Origin: Beijerinckiaceae bacterium
Lineage (GTDB): Bacteria > Pseudomonadota > Alphaproteobacteria > Rhizobiales > Beijerinckiaceae
Reading direction: 5' to 3'
Assembly (NCBI GenBank): GCA_947370975.1
Contig: CANBNG010000016.1
Coordinates: 1 to 64,000 of the forward strand
Length of the DNA: 64,000 nt
Below the pieces are notes generated by a model that made no database searches, was not told the DNA's origin, and saw nothing but the letters and a program-made list of their open reading frames with translations. Both the position numbers and the translations under genes were made by a program. Within the stretch, counting starts at the first letter, position 1. The number at the start of each line of letters is the position of its first letter. Shown here one piece after another: positions 26,626-35,239 of the stretch.

Positions 26626-27201
26626 ATGATCGCTGTCATCGAGCTTCTAACCCCGGCGGCATTTGCAGCAGCGCGCCTGCTCGCCGCCGTCGCGTTTTAT
26701 CTCGCCATTCTCAAGGCAGGAATGTTCGTGGCCCATGCCTTCGAAAAGGAGGTCTTCGCCAAGCTTCCACTGCTGGAATTTTTCGTGAAGTCGACCGGCA
26801 TCTCGCTTGCGGTCCTTGTCTTCATAGAATGGCATAGAGCGGGCGCGTTCGACATCGACACATTGTTCGGGCCCGAAAGCTATTGGCGGCGCGACCTCGA
26901 GGGGTTTCTGCGCGATGCCGGCAACCCGTTCCAGCACCTTTCTTTCGAGATCATCGCAGACAAGAGCAGCCTTTCTGCAATCACCTTTTATGTCGTCATT
27001 CTGGCATTGCTGCTTGCGATCTTCACGCTCTTGCCGCTGCGCGAAGCGCCGCTCACGATTTTTGTCAGCACCCTCTACATCGCGCTGACGCTCTACACGA
27101 TTGCGTTTATCGTCGCATTCGTGTTTTGGGCTCTCTACATGCTCAACTTCTGGGCCTGTCTCGTCGTGATTTTCATTCTGATGTATTTATTCCGGCACTG
27201 A
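26626..27201 (+). CDS. Four-helix membrane protein, function unknown
   Basis: The 191-residue protein has hydrophobic helices near residues 13-35, 50-67, 120-140 and 150-190, and a polar loop of about 45 residues between helices 2 and 3. No family is recognised. It follows the previous gene by six bases, so it is the third gene of the adaptor operon. Its stop abuts the stop of the convergent MlaFE-like gene, with TGATCA shared at 27199-27204. Confidence 0.7.
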   Translation: MIAVIELLTPAAFAAARLLAAVAFYLAILKAGMFVAHAFEKEVFAKLPLLEFFVKSTGISLAVLVFIEWHRAGAFDIDTLFGPESYWRRDLEGFLRDAGNPFQHLSFEIIADKSSLSAITFYVVILALLLAIFTLLPLREAPLTIFVSTLYIALTLYTIAFIVAFVFWALYMLNFWACLVVIFILMYLFRH

Positions 27202-28689
27202 TCAACGCGGAATAGCCGTGAACATGCTGTCAGCCACGATGCTGAGTGCGCCGTGAATGAGCAGCACGACGATAGCTCCTAGCACGACCGAGAGCGTGAT
27301 TGTCTCGGTCATGCGGAGACGCAGCGACTGGCTCTTCAGGCTGATCGCCGTTGCAATCGAGCTTGAAAACAACCCGCACAGAACGAACTTCAAAACGGTG
27401 AAGCCAACCACGATGGGAAAGCGTGCGGCCGATCCCGCCGAGGCGAAATAGGACTGACGCCACAAGTCGAGCGGCTGGTCCGCAAACATCAAGCCCCATG
27501 TCTGGATCGAGGCGTAGGACACCATCGCCAGGGCCACGGCCCCCGACAGCAGGAAGCTGAGCACCGAACAGAGGATCATCGGCGCAGTGACCAGCAAATG
27601 CACCGGCGCGCCGAGATTACGCATCGCCAGAATTTGCGAGGAGCGCACCCGCCAGGCGATGTCTGCTGAAATCATGGCATTGTTGCGCGAGACGACCAGC
27701 AGGCTCGTGATGAGCGGCGTGACAATCGACATTTGAATGAGGCCAAGCCCCGCGAGAGCCTCGTCATGGAGCAGCGGAATCAGAAATCGCGCCAGCGACT
27801 GGTAGTTGAAGGAAAAATAGGTTCCCACAATGCCGGTTATGATCGCGCCGACGGCGACAAAGCCCATCAGCAGCGGCGAAAAGACGAGCCCGACGAGGCT
27901 CTCGCCGGCAGCCTTGGCGATCCAGCGCATCTTCCAGTTATGTCCGAGCGCGCGTTTCCATTCGTTGCGATAATCCGCAGTGGCGCCGGCAACCCGCGCG
28001 CGAAGCGCGTCGTGAATGGCTTCACGTGTGCAGGGCACTTCGACAAGGCGCTTTTCATCGGGTTTGAGAACGAGAACCTTGTCGGCAAGTTCCAGCAAGC
28101 CATCGATGTGATGAGCCACAATCAGCGCCGAGCGGCCCGTTGTCCGGCAAGTTTCCTGCAGCGTCTTGCAGAACAGATGCGCATTGACGGGATCGAGGCC
28201 GGCATTGGGCTCGTCGAGCACCATGAGGTCGCGCCCGTTCACGAGCGAGCGCAGAATTGCGATGCGCTGCCGCATGCCCCCGCTCGCAGCATCGGGCATG
28301 ACATGTGGCGAAATCTCGGCGACAAGATCGAAGGCTGCTGCCGGCAAGGGCGCCTGCTGGCGACCGTAGCTCTGGGCGAGACCGATATTATCGCTGGCCG
28401 AGAGCGTGTCGAGAAGGCTTCCCGACTGAAAGACGAGAACGCCTATCCCTTCATTGCTTGTCTTGAGATCTATCGCGCGGTCGGCATAGTCGACGCTGCC
28501 GCTGATCCGCCAGTGATTGGTGTCGAGCAGACCGCACAAGGCGAGCGCGAGCGACGACTTGCCGCTCGCGGACGGGCCAACCAGCAAAGTGATTTCGCCG
28601 GGACGGAAGTCGATGTTCGTGCTTTCGAGAAGGAGCTCTCCCTCCGGCGTGTGAATCGACAGGTCTCGTATTTTGATGAGGTCGCTCAG
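27202..28689 (-). CDS. Fused MlaF-MlaE type ABC transporter (ATPase plus permease)
   Basis: About 495 residues if read from CTG 28689. The ATPase half has Walker A GPSASGKSS (about 38-46), signature ASGGMRQR and Walker B LMVLDEPNAGLD. The permease half (about 245-495) shows the MlaE signature region PLITSLLVVSRNNAMISADI followed by ILAMRNLGAP, marking the MlaE superfamily that moves phospholipid or other lipids. MlaF and MlaE are normally separate. The first 34 residues before Walker A, including a normal IKIRDLSIHTPEGE strand, are in frame but have no ATG, GTG or TTG; the only start that would include them is CTG overlapping the upstream stop (CTGA). TTG 28587 would delete the first strand. 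Confidence 0.8.
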   Translation of the reverse strand: MSDLIKIRDLSIHTPEGELLLESTNIDFRPGEITLLVGPSASGKSSLALALCGLLDTNHWRISGSVDYADRAIDLKTSNEGIGVLVFQSGSLLDTLSASDNIGLAQSYGRQQAPLPAAAFDLVAEISPHVMPDAASGGMRQRIAILRSLVNGRDLMVLDEPNAGLDPVNAHLFCKTLQETCRTTGRSALIVAHHIDGLLELADKVLVLKPDEKRLVEVPCTREAIHDALRARVAGATADYRNEWKRALGHNWKMRWIAKAAGESLVGLVFSPLLMGFVAVGAIITGIVGTYFSFNYQSLARFLIPLLHDEALAGLGLIQMSIVTPLITSLLVVSRNNAMISADIAWRVRSSQILAMRNLGAPVHLLVTAPMILCSVLSFLLSGAVALAMVSYASIQTWGLMFADQPLDLWRQSYFASAGSAARFPIVVGFTVLKFVLCGLFSSSIATAISLKSQSLRLRMTETITLSVVLGAIVVLLIHGALSIVADSMFTAIPR

Positions 28690-29792
28690 GACTTGCTCCT
28701 CGGCGCCAGAAGCGCCCAGCGCGGCTGGCGCGCGCGGATGCGTTCGGCGTCCTTTCGGTCGAGTGCCAGCCCCAGACGAATGGGCGTGCGCTTGACGATC
28801 GCTTGAAAAATGGCTGCAGACAGCTGGTTGGCTTCGCGCCTTCCCGTCAGGCCAACGAGACGCCCTGTGACCTGCTCGGTCAATTGCGCCAGACGCTGTT
28901 CGATAGCGCGCAGGCGCACGCTCGTCTGCGGGTCGCTCGACATCAGCGCAATCTGCTGGGGCAGGCGCGGATCGCTGCTCACAGCCTCCAGATATTCAGT
29001 CACAAGAACGCCCATGGATTGGCGGAACCGGTCGCTCTTGGCGAGCTCTGCCAGCGCCTCGGTAATTCCACGGCGAACCCGTGCATCTGCGGCCGCGCGC
29101 GCAATCTCCTTGTCGAAACCGGTGGTGACAAGATCGCTTGCGAAGATGGGATAACCGGAAAAGACATTGTCCTCGAAGAGCGCAACCAGGGCGCTCTTGA
29201 GCGCATCGCGCGAGACCTGCGAAAGCCCGTCCTGATTGCGGAGACTGGCGATGATCGCCCCGCTCGCCTGTTCCCAGGCAGCCGAGCCCGCAGGCGTGGC
29301 GATGGCCTGCGCCAGCGCTGCGACAAGGATCGTCTGGAAATTGACGCCATCCTTGCGTCCGGTCGCGCTTACAGCCTGCACCATGGCCTGCAAATCTCCG
29401 AGCAGGCTTTTGAAAACATCATAGATTGCCGCGCGATCTTCATCCCGCGCCAGAAGCCAGATCGCCTCATAGCCCATCGGCACGACAAGAATGGTTTGCG
29501 GGCGGGCTATATTTTCCGCGAGCTGAACGTCAAAGGCATCTTGTCCGAGCGGCTTCAACATTCCCAGATAGCGCCACTGGCCGGGGCCCGCAGCCTGCAC
29601 GATGCGGATGGCGTTACGCGGCAGGCCGTCACGATTCTGAGGATCGGTCGCACCCGTATAGATCAGCGAATGACGCTGGCTTGGCAAAGCGTCGATTGTG
29701 AAAAGCCATGCGTAACTGGCGCAGCCAATGACAATGGCCATTCCGGCACCCCGAAGAAGGGCGGCTGGAATGACGAAAGGCCCAAATTGCAT
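28686..29792 (-). CDS. Single-pass membrane protein in the MlaD position, function unknown
   Basis: The 368-residue protein has one N-terminal helix (RGAGMAIVIGCASYAWLF) and a large, probably periplasmic, mostly helical remainder. It sits where the MCE-domain protein MlaD sits next to MlaFE, but no MCE domain is visible. Its TGA overlaps the putative CTG of the MlaFE fusion, so the two are coupled. A replacement lipid-shuttle or substrate-delivery subunit is a reasonable inference only from position. Confidence 0.7.
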   Translation of the reverse strand: MQFGPFVIPAALLRGAGMAIVIGCASYAWLFTIDALPSQRHSLIYTGATDPQNRDGLPRNAIRIVQAAGPGQWRYLGMLKPLGQDAFDVQLAENIARPQTILVVPMGYEAIWLLARDEDRAAIYDVFKSLLGDLQAMVQAVSATGRKDGVNFQTILVAALAQAIATPAGSAAWEQASGAIIASLRNQDGLSQVSRDALKSALVALFEDNVFSGYPIFASDLVTTGFDKEIARAAADARVRRGITEALAELAKSDRFRQSMGVLVTEYLEAVSSDPRLPQQIALMSSDPQTSVRLRAIEQRLAQLTEQVTGRLVGLTGRREANQLSAAIFQAIVKRTPIRLGLALDRKDAERIRARQPRWALLAPRSKS

Positions 29793-29973
29793 GACGATCT
29801 TCCGTAATCGGCACGTAACATTGTGTGAAACAAAATAGCTGTTTCAAACACTCTTCTGTTATTGCCGCTATGAACTCACTTTACTGTCGATTTTTTATAG
29901 TTGAATGATAAAAAAAGTAAATCAACGAGAGGCACAACGCCTCATTCATGAATTTCGGTTTGGGAGAAGACCT

Positions 29974-30888
29974 ATGCGTGGCGCCTTTCTGTCCACCATC
30001 GCGGCTCTGGCCTTTTCGGCAACGACGTCGGCTCACGCGGCCGACAGCCATGCCGGGCATAGCCACGCAGGCCACAGTCATGCAGCTGAAGCTCCGGAAA
30101 TGCCGGGCGAGGATGTCTTTGGCTTCACATCGACGACAGATGTCGGCAAGCCCGGCGACAAGGGGCTTGGAGTTGAGAACGACTTCGCATCTGGAACGCG
30201 CTATGGCAGCTATCGCGCGCTTACCCAGAAGATGGAGTTCTCGCGCACCTTCGCTGATAATTGGTCTTATGCGGCATCGACCTTTGGCGCCTGGTCGAGC
30301 CTCAAGAACAATCCTGATTACGCGAATCGTACAGCCTATGGATTCGATGGTTTCTCGGTCGAACTTCGCCACCGCCTGCTTGAGCGCACTGCGGCCAACC
30401 ATTTTGCCGTGACCCTCGCTGTCGAGCCGCGGTGGGCTCGAATCGACACCTTCTCCGGCCTTCGTTCCGAGGCCTATTCCGCGGAATTCAAGTTGCAGGT
30501 CGATGCGCCGATCTCGGATCGGTGGTTCTGGGCGATGAACGGCAATTTCGGGACCGGCCGCGCGCGTGATCCGCTTGATCGTTCGTGGAGCTCAGCATCG
30601 GATTCCTCGCTCTCCACGGCGCTGGCCTATGCCGTTGAGGATGAGAAATTCTGGGTCGGCGCGGAACTGCGCTGGCAGCATGCCTGGGACAAGGCATTCT
30701 TTGGAACGCTTGGCGGCCAGGCTGTCTATCTGGGGCCGACAATCGCCTACAAGCCCGCGACCAATGTCACGCTCAGCGCCGTCGCACTGCCCCAGATCGT
30801 GGGCAAGGCGCGCGGCGTGTCCGGCCCTCTCGACATCGACAATTTCGAGCGCGCCAACTTCCGGTTCAAGCTCGCTTTCAGCCTGTGA
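29974..30888 (+). CDS. His-rich outer membrane beta-barrel protein
   Basis: The 304-residue protein has a signal peptide ending SAHAAD, then a histidine repeat (SHAGHSHAGHSHAAE, about residues 25-39) and a C-terminal barrel of alternating aromatic strands ending in FRFKLAFSL, a typical outer-membrane insertion end. Start ATG 29974 follows GGGAGAAGA at ideal spacing. It could be the outer-membrane partner of this locus, although it is not TolC-like. The His repeat suggests metal capture; this is inference. Confidence 0.75.
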   Translation: MRGAFLSTIAALAFSATTSAHAADSHAGHSHAGHSHAAEAPEMPGEDVFGFTSTTDVGKPGDKGLGVENDFASGTRYGSYRALTQKMEFSRTFADNWSYAASTFGAWSSLKNNPDYANRTAYGFDGFSVELRHRLLERTAANHFAVTLAVEPRWARIDTFSGLRSEAYSAEFKLQVDAPISDRWFWAMNGNFGTGRARDPLDRSWSSASDSSLSTALAYAVEDEKFWVGAELRWQHAWDKAFFGTLGGQAVYLGPTIAYKPATNVTLSAVALPQIVGKARGVSGPLDIDNFERANFRFKLAFSL

Positions 30889-30895
30889 TCTGACG

Positions 30896-30932
30896 GAACG
30901 CCTGGCTCGCAACACGGCTGAGCCAGGCGTTC
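30896..30932. terminator. Strong bidirectional terminator hairpin
   Basis: GAACGCCTGGCTC (30896-30908) pairs perfectly with GAGCCAGGCGTTC (30920-30932) across an 11-base loop. It lies between convergent stops of the barrel gene and the SLC13-type gene and closes the 9.4-30.9 kb gene group. A T-run is weak, so it may also act as an mRNA end-stabiliser. Confidence 0.85.
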
Positions 30933-30937
30933 GCGTT

Positions 30938-32764
30938 TCAAAAGCGCCAGATCAACGGCACCAAAAATACCGCCACGACGAAGAACCAGATCAGCAGCGG
31001 CAAGCCGAGCTTCCAATAGTCGCCAAACGCATATCCTCCGGGCCCCATCACCATCAGATTGGTCGGGGTCGCAATCGGGGTCAGGAAGGCGCCGGCTGCC
31101 GCCACTGCAGTGCTCATCAGCACGGGACGGGGCGAAATCCCCATGCTGGCCGCTGCAGCAACCCCCACAGGGATGACGATGAGCGCCGTCGCGGTATTGC
31201 TGATTAATTGTCCCATGATCGCGGTCAACAGGAACAGACCGGCAAGAAGCGCCATGGGACCGGCATCCCCGACCATATGGACGAGACGTTCGGCCAGCAT
31301 TTGAGCGGCCCCTGTTTCCACCATGGCCGTCGACAGCGGCATCATGGCGCCAACGAGCAGCACAGTCGTCCAGCCGATCGCGCGGTAGGATTGCTCGATG
31401 TTCATGATTCCTGACAGGACCATGGCGCCTGCCGCCAGCAGGCCGGCGACGGCAGGGGGAACAAGTCCGGTGGCGAGCAGCACCACCATCGCAAGCAGAA
31501 TCACGATGGCCTGGCGCGCCCCCGGTCCCATTGGGACAGCCTGACGCCGCACCAGTTCAGGCGAGCTGACCACCAGCACATCCGGATCGTCGAGATGCAG
31601 GTCGAGGGCTTTCCAGGTTCCCTGCAGCAAGAGGCTATCGCCGGCCTGCAGCACGATGCCGCTTGCCTCCTGCCCCGGGTTGATCTCCGCCCCGGCCCGT
31701 TGCACGGCCAGAACGATGAGGTCGCCGCTGTCTGTGACCATGCCCTGAAAGACAGATTGTCCAATCAGGCCCGAGCGCGGCGGAATGACAACTTCGGCAA
31801 GGCCGGAGCGCCGGTTGAACAAGGTCTCCTCACCCTTGCCCCCGGCAGTCTCATCGCGGAAGGCCAGATGCTTTTGGGCGGCGAAGGTCGCTGCCGCCTC
31901 GGCATCGCCGCGCAGCAGGAAATGGTCTCCCTCGGCCACGACACTGCGCCGCAGTGGCCCGGCGGTTTCGCCCTCCTGAATGGCAACGAGCTGCAGCCCG
32001 GCATAGGCGGATAGATCGACGCAGTCGGCAGGCGCACCGACATAAGGCGAGGTCGCACGAACCCGAAGCTGGTAGATGCCCCCGGCAAGACCATATTGCT
32101 CGACGAGCGTCTTGGCATGGCGGCTGAAATCAGTGGGCATGGTCGCGCCGTTGCGTTCGGGCAAGAGACGACGCCCAAACAGCAGGATGATCGCCATCGA
32201 TCCGGCCAAGAGCGGAACGCCAACCAGCGCAAATTCGAAAAAGCCGAAGCCGCCCGCGCCAGCATAAGCTCCAGCCTCCGAAATGAGCACATTCACCGGC
32301 GTCCCCGTCAGCGCCAGCATTGAGCCCGCATGTGCGGCAAAGACCAGCGGCATCAGCAGTTGCGATGAATTGCGCTTGAGCCGCACTGCGATCACAACCA
32401 CCACCGGCAATAGCGCAGCCACCGCGCCGCTGATGCTGATGAGCGCAGTCAGCAGCGCGACGAGGCTCATCGTCAGAACCAGCAGCCGCGTCCGGCTCTC
32501 CTCGCCCGCGCCCCGGATCAGCAGCTGACCGGCCCAAGCGGTCACGCCGGTCATTTCGAGCCCCGCACTGACCACGAAGAGCGAGGCGATGAAGATAACG
32601 GCGGGATCGCCAAGCCCGGCCAGAGCCTGCGGCAAGGTCAGCACGCCGGTCGCCCAAAGCGCCAAAGCCGTCATCATGGCGACGATAACAACGGGCGCCT
32701 TGTTGGTGATGAACAGGATGACCGCGAGAGCGATGATGGCGGCTGTATAGGCTATCGGGGTCAA
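30938..32764 (-). CDS. SLC13-family (DASS) ion transporter with RCK/TrkA-C-like domains
   Basis: About 608 residues. It transports dicarboxylate, sulfate or a similar anion across the inner membrane. Paired transmembrane halves (about 1-190 and 400-608) flank a soluble insert with two TrkA-C-like beta domains (IPPRSGLIGQSVFQGM, GDSLLLQGTWKAL), the usual plan of bacterial SLC13 proteins annotated as potassium-regulated. Start TTG 32764 is well supported by GAGGAG eight bases upstream and by the length; an ATG far upstream lies in the intergenic region. It is convergent with the barrel gene. Confidence 0.85.
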   Translation of the reverse strand: MTPIAYTAAIIALAVILFITNKAPVVIVAMMTALALWATGVLTLPQALAGLGDPAVIFIASLFVVSAGLEMTGVTAWAGQLLIRGAGEESRTRLLVLTMSLVALLTALISISGAVAALLPVVVVIAVRLKRNSSQLLMPLVFAAHAGSMLALTGTPVNVLISEAGAYAGAGGFGFFEFALVGVPLLAGSMAIILLFGRRLLPERNGATMPTDFSRHAKTLVEQYGLAGGIYQLRVRATSPYVGAPADCVDLSAYAGLQLVAIQEGETAGPLRRSVVAEGDHFLLRGDAEAAATFAAQKHLAFRDETAGGKGEETLFNRRSGLAEVVIPPRSGLIGQSVFQGMVTDSGDLIVLAVQRAGAEINPGQEASGIVLQAGDSLLLQGTWKALDLHLDDPDVLVVSSPELVRRQAVPMGPGARQAIVILLAMVVLLATGLVPPAVAGLLAAGAMVLSGIMNIEQSYRAIGWTTVLLVGAMMPLSTAMVETGAAQMLAERLVHMVGDAGPMALLAGLFLLTAIMGQLISNTATALIVIPVGVAAAASMGISPRPVLMSTAVAAAGAFLTPIATPTNLMVMGPGGYAFGDYWKLGLPLLIWFFVVAVFLVPLIWRF

Positions 32765-33065
32765 TCGCTCAGCTCCTCGGCTTACGCTAGGACGGAGAAG
32801 CTTAGTTATTCGGGTGAGGAGAGGGTATCGGCACAGAATCCCAATCTCTGTGCCGCCCGTCCCATAATCCGCAAGGCCGCTCACTGACAATCCTGTTTAT
32901 GCCTGCGCTACAGCCTCAAATGAAAATCTCCGCCCTTGAATTGAATTGTGCGAAATAGGTAAAAATAGATCCAATCCCGCTGCCGGATTTGTCCCGCAAC
33001 TGAAAGCTGGAACACTATTTATACTACATAATTTACCTTGCAGACTTGAGAGCAAGGGGGTTGGC
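32765..33065. other. Divergent intergenic region between SLC13 and AraC genes
   Basis: About 300 bases without a gene. A TTATACTACATAAT string (33019-33032) sits upstream of the AraC start and also occurs at 2552-2565; its TATACT part could be a -10 box. No other operator-like palindrome was seen. Confidence 0.45.
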
Positions 33066-34013
33066 ATGTCGGCTCGCTCGAATATCGATCTTGAATCATG
33101 GACCGAATTGCGGCCTGCTCGGCCAGAGGCTGGCGAGGACGGTCCGACTGAATTTTCCTCATGGGCGTTCGGCAATATTGTCCTCACGCGCGCGGTCGGC
33201 TCAGGCGGTGCCGCGCGCCGATGGCGGACGTCTCCAGGATCTCTCCCGGGCCATCGATGCGTGATGCTCGCATGCAGCCGGTCTGAAGTCGGCATGTCTT
33301 CGATTCTCGCGGTCTCGCCGAGCGAGGCCTTGAATATCATCCCTCTCCCCACGCCTTTCGAGGGCGCTGCGGGGTGTGAAGTCCTGATGCTGTTTCTGCT
33401 CAATGATTTCGGCAGCCCGCAGAAAGGCACATGCGATTGGGTGCGCCGGCTCGATGCGTCAGCCGGACCTGGCGCCCTGCTCGCAGCCTTCATGAAACAG
33501 CTCGCGCGCGAGCTTCCGCAGATCCCGCAAGACCAGGCCCACGGCCTTGCGCTTGCCACACGCGCCCTTGTGGAGGCCTGCCTGGCTCCCCTCGCTGACA
33601 CGTCGGAAGCAAGCGATCCTCCCTCCGCCTCTACCATGGTCGAGAAGGTGCGCCTTGTCGTTCGCCAGAACATGTCCTCGCCGGAGTTCGGCCCAAGGCA
33701 GCTGGTCCGGTTGCTCGGCATCTCGCGGTCCAAGCTTTATCGGCTGCTCAACCAGGCCGGCGGCGTTGCCAGTTTCATCAATCGCGAGCGACTGGCGGAA
33801 GCGCATCGTCGGCTGGCCATGCGCAGCGATAGCGTGTCGATTCACGTGATCGGCAGCAGCGTCGGCTTTCCCGATCATTCGAGCTTCAGCCGGGCATTCC
33901 GGCGCGCGTTCGGATACAGCCCGACGCAGGCGCAGGAAAAATCTCTCGGCCGTTGCTGCAAATTGGGACGACCAGCCCAGACTTGGGATTCTGAGCTCAT
34001 CCGAACGTCCTGA
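33066..34013 (+). CDS. AraC/XylS-family transcriptional regulator
   Basis: The 315-residue protein has a C-terminal AraC helix-turn-helix pair (about 200-295: LVRLLGISRSKLYRLLNQAGG and IHVIGSSVGFPDHSSFSRAFRRAFG). The N-terminal half is a sensing domain without obvious family. ATG 33066 follows AAGGGGG. It lies just upstream of the efflux operon on the same strand and probably controls it; this is inference. Confidence 0.9.
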   Translation: MSARSNIDLESWTELRPARPEAGEDGPTEFSSWAFGNIVLTRAVGSGGAARRWRTSPGSLPGHRCVMLACSRSEVGMSSILAVSPSEALNIIPLPTPFEGAAGCEVLMLFLLNDFGSPQKGTCDWVRRLDASAGPGALLAAFMKQLARELPQIPQDQAHGLALATRALVEACLAPLADTSEASDPPSASTMVEKVRLVVRQNMSSPEFGPRQLVRLLGISRSKLYRLLNQAGGVASFINRERLAEAHRRLAMRSDSVSIHVIGSSVGFPDHSSFSRAFRRAFGYSPTQAQEKSLGRCCKLGRPAQTWDSELIRTS

Positions 34014-34090
34014 ACTGTTGCTAGCCTTTGTGTGCGGCCACAAGCAAAGGTCGGCGAGACGACCCTCACCACGTGTACGAGGTACCCCTC

Positions 34091-35239
34091 ATGAGGCGTC
34101 GGATCGGCAAGGTGATCCCAGAGCACGCGACCATCCACGAACAATCCTCTCGACGCCTTCGGGCCGCGACGCTTGCCGCGATCTCGCTGACTTGCGCGGC
34201 GTGCAATCGCGAGGTCGAGCAAGTCCCGCCCGTTCGCATGGTGCGCACCTTTACCGTCGAGCCACCGCAACGGCTGGAAGACAGCAGCTTTTCCGGACAT
34301 ATCGAAGCGCAGGATCAGGTGTCCCTGTCCTTTCGCATCAGCGGGCGGCTGGCGGAACGCAATGTCGGCATCGGCGCGAGGGTCGGCGAGGGCGAGACTG
34401 TCGCCCGGCTCGACCCCGAGAATGAACTCAACAATCTTCGCTCCGCACGGGCCGCGCTGATTGGCGCGCAGGGCGTGCTGCGCAAGATGGAGAACCAGCA
34501 CCAGCGGCAGAGCCATCTGCTGGAACGCGGCGTCACGACACGGGCCGATTTCGAGGCCGTGGAACAGGCCCGCACGGCTGCGCTGGCACAGGTCGCAGCC
34601 GCACAGGCCAGCGTCAGGACGGCGCAGGATATTGTCAGTTTCACAACGCTGAAGGCGGACGCACCGGGCGTGGTCATCGGCGTCGGGGCCGAGCCCGCAG
34701 AAGTCGTGGCAGCGGGCAGCATGGTCGTGAAGCTCGCCCGGCGCGAGGGCCGCGACGCCGTGTTCGAACTATCCGCGGAGGCCCTGCAAGCGATACCTGC
34801 GGACGCGCCGATTCATGTGGCGCTGACGAGCGACCTTTCTGCGCGTGCGCGCGGCCATGTCCGCGAAGTCGCTCCGCAGGCCGATCCGATCACGCGGACT
34901 TTTCGTGTCCGGGTTGGCCTGTCCGATCCCCCGGCCTCGTTCCGGCTTGGCGCCAGTGTTTCGGGGACCATCCGTGGCGCCGACATCTCGGGCATCCGGA
35001 TTCCGGCCGCAGCGCTGACCCGGCGCGGACAGGACACCGGCGTCTGGATCGTCGATCCGAAGACGCAAGCCGTGTCCCTGCGCCAGATCGAAGTGCTCTC
35101 GGCAGATCCCGCAACCGCGCTCGTCGGCAAGGGTCTGGCGCTTGGCGACATCATTGCGGCAGCGGGCGCAAACCAGCTGAAGGACGGGCAGATCGTGCGG
35201 CTGGCCGGGGTTGAAACACCAAAGGTTGAAACACGATGA
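34091..35239 (+). CDS. RND efflux adaptor lipoprotein (first of two)
   Basis: About 382 residues with a lipobox ISLTCAAC and HlyD-type barrel-sandwich and coiled-coil segments (SFRISGRLAERNVGIGARVGEGE; TLKADAPGVVIGVGAEPAEVV). ATG 34091 (GAGGT upstream) is preferred over the earlier opening at 34028, which lacks a signal. Its stop overlaps the RND start (ATGA). Confidence 0.9.
   Translation: MRRRIGKVIPEHATIHEQSSRRLRAATLAAISLTCAACNREVEQVPPVRMVRTFTVEPPQRLEDSSFSGHIEAQDQVSLSFRISGRLAERNVGIGARVGEGETVARLDPENELNNLRSARAALIGAQGVLRKMENQHQRQSHLLERGVTTRADFEAVEQARTAALAQVAAAQASVRTAQDIVSFTTLKADAPGVVIGVGAEPAEVVAAGSMVVKLARREGRDAVFELSAEALQAIPADAPIHVALTSDLSARARGHVREVAPQADPITRTFRVRVGLSDPPASFRLGASVSGTIRGADISGIRIPAAALTRRGQDTGVWIVDPKTQAVSLRQIEVLSADPATALVGKGLALGDIIAAAGANQLKDGQIVRLAGVETPKVETR

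Noticed and set aside
32897..33733. Minus-strand 278-codon frame
   Set aside because: Lies antisense to the AraC regulator and shows no domain or start signal.
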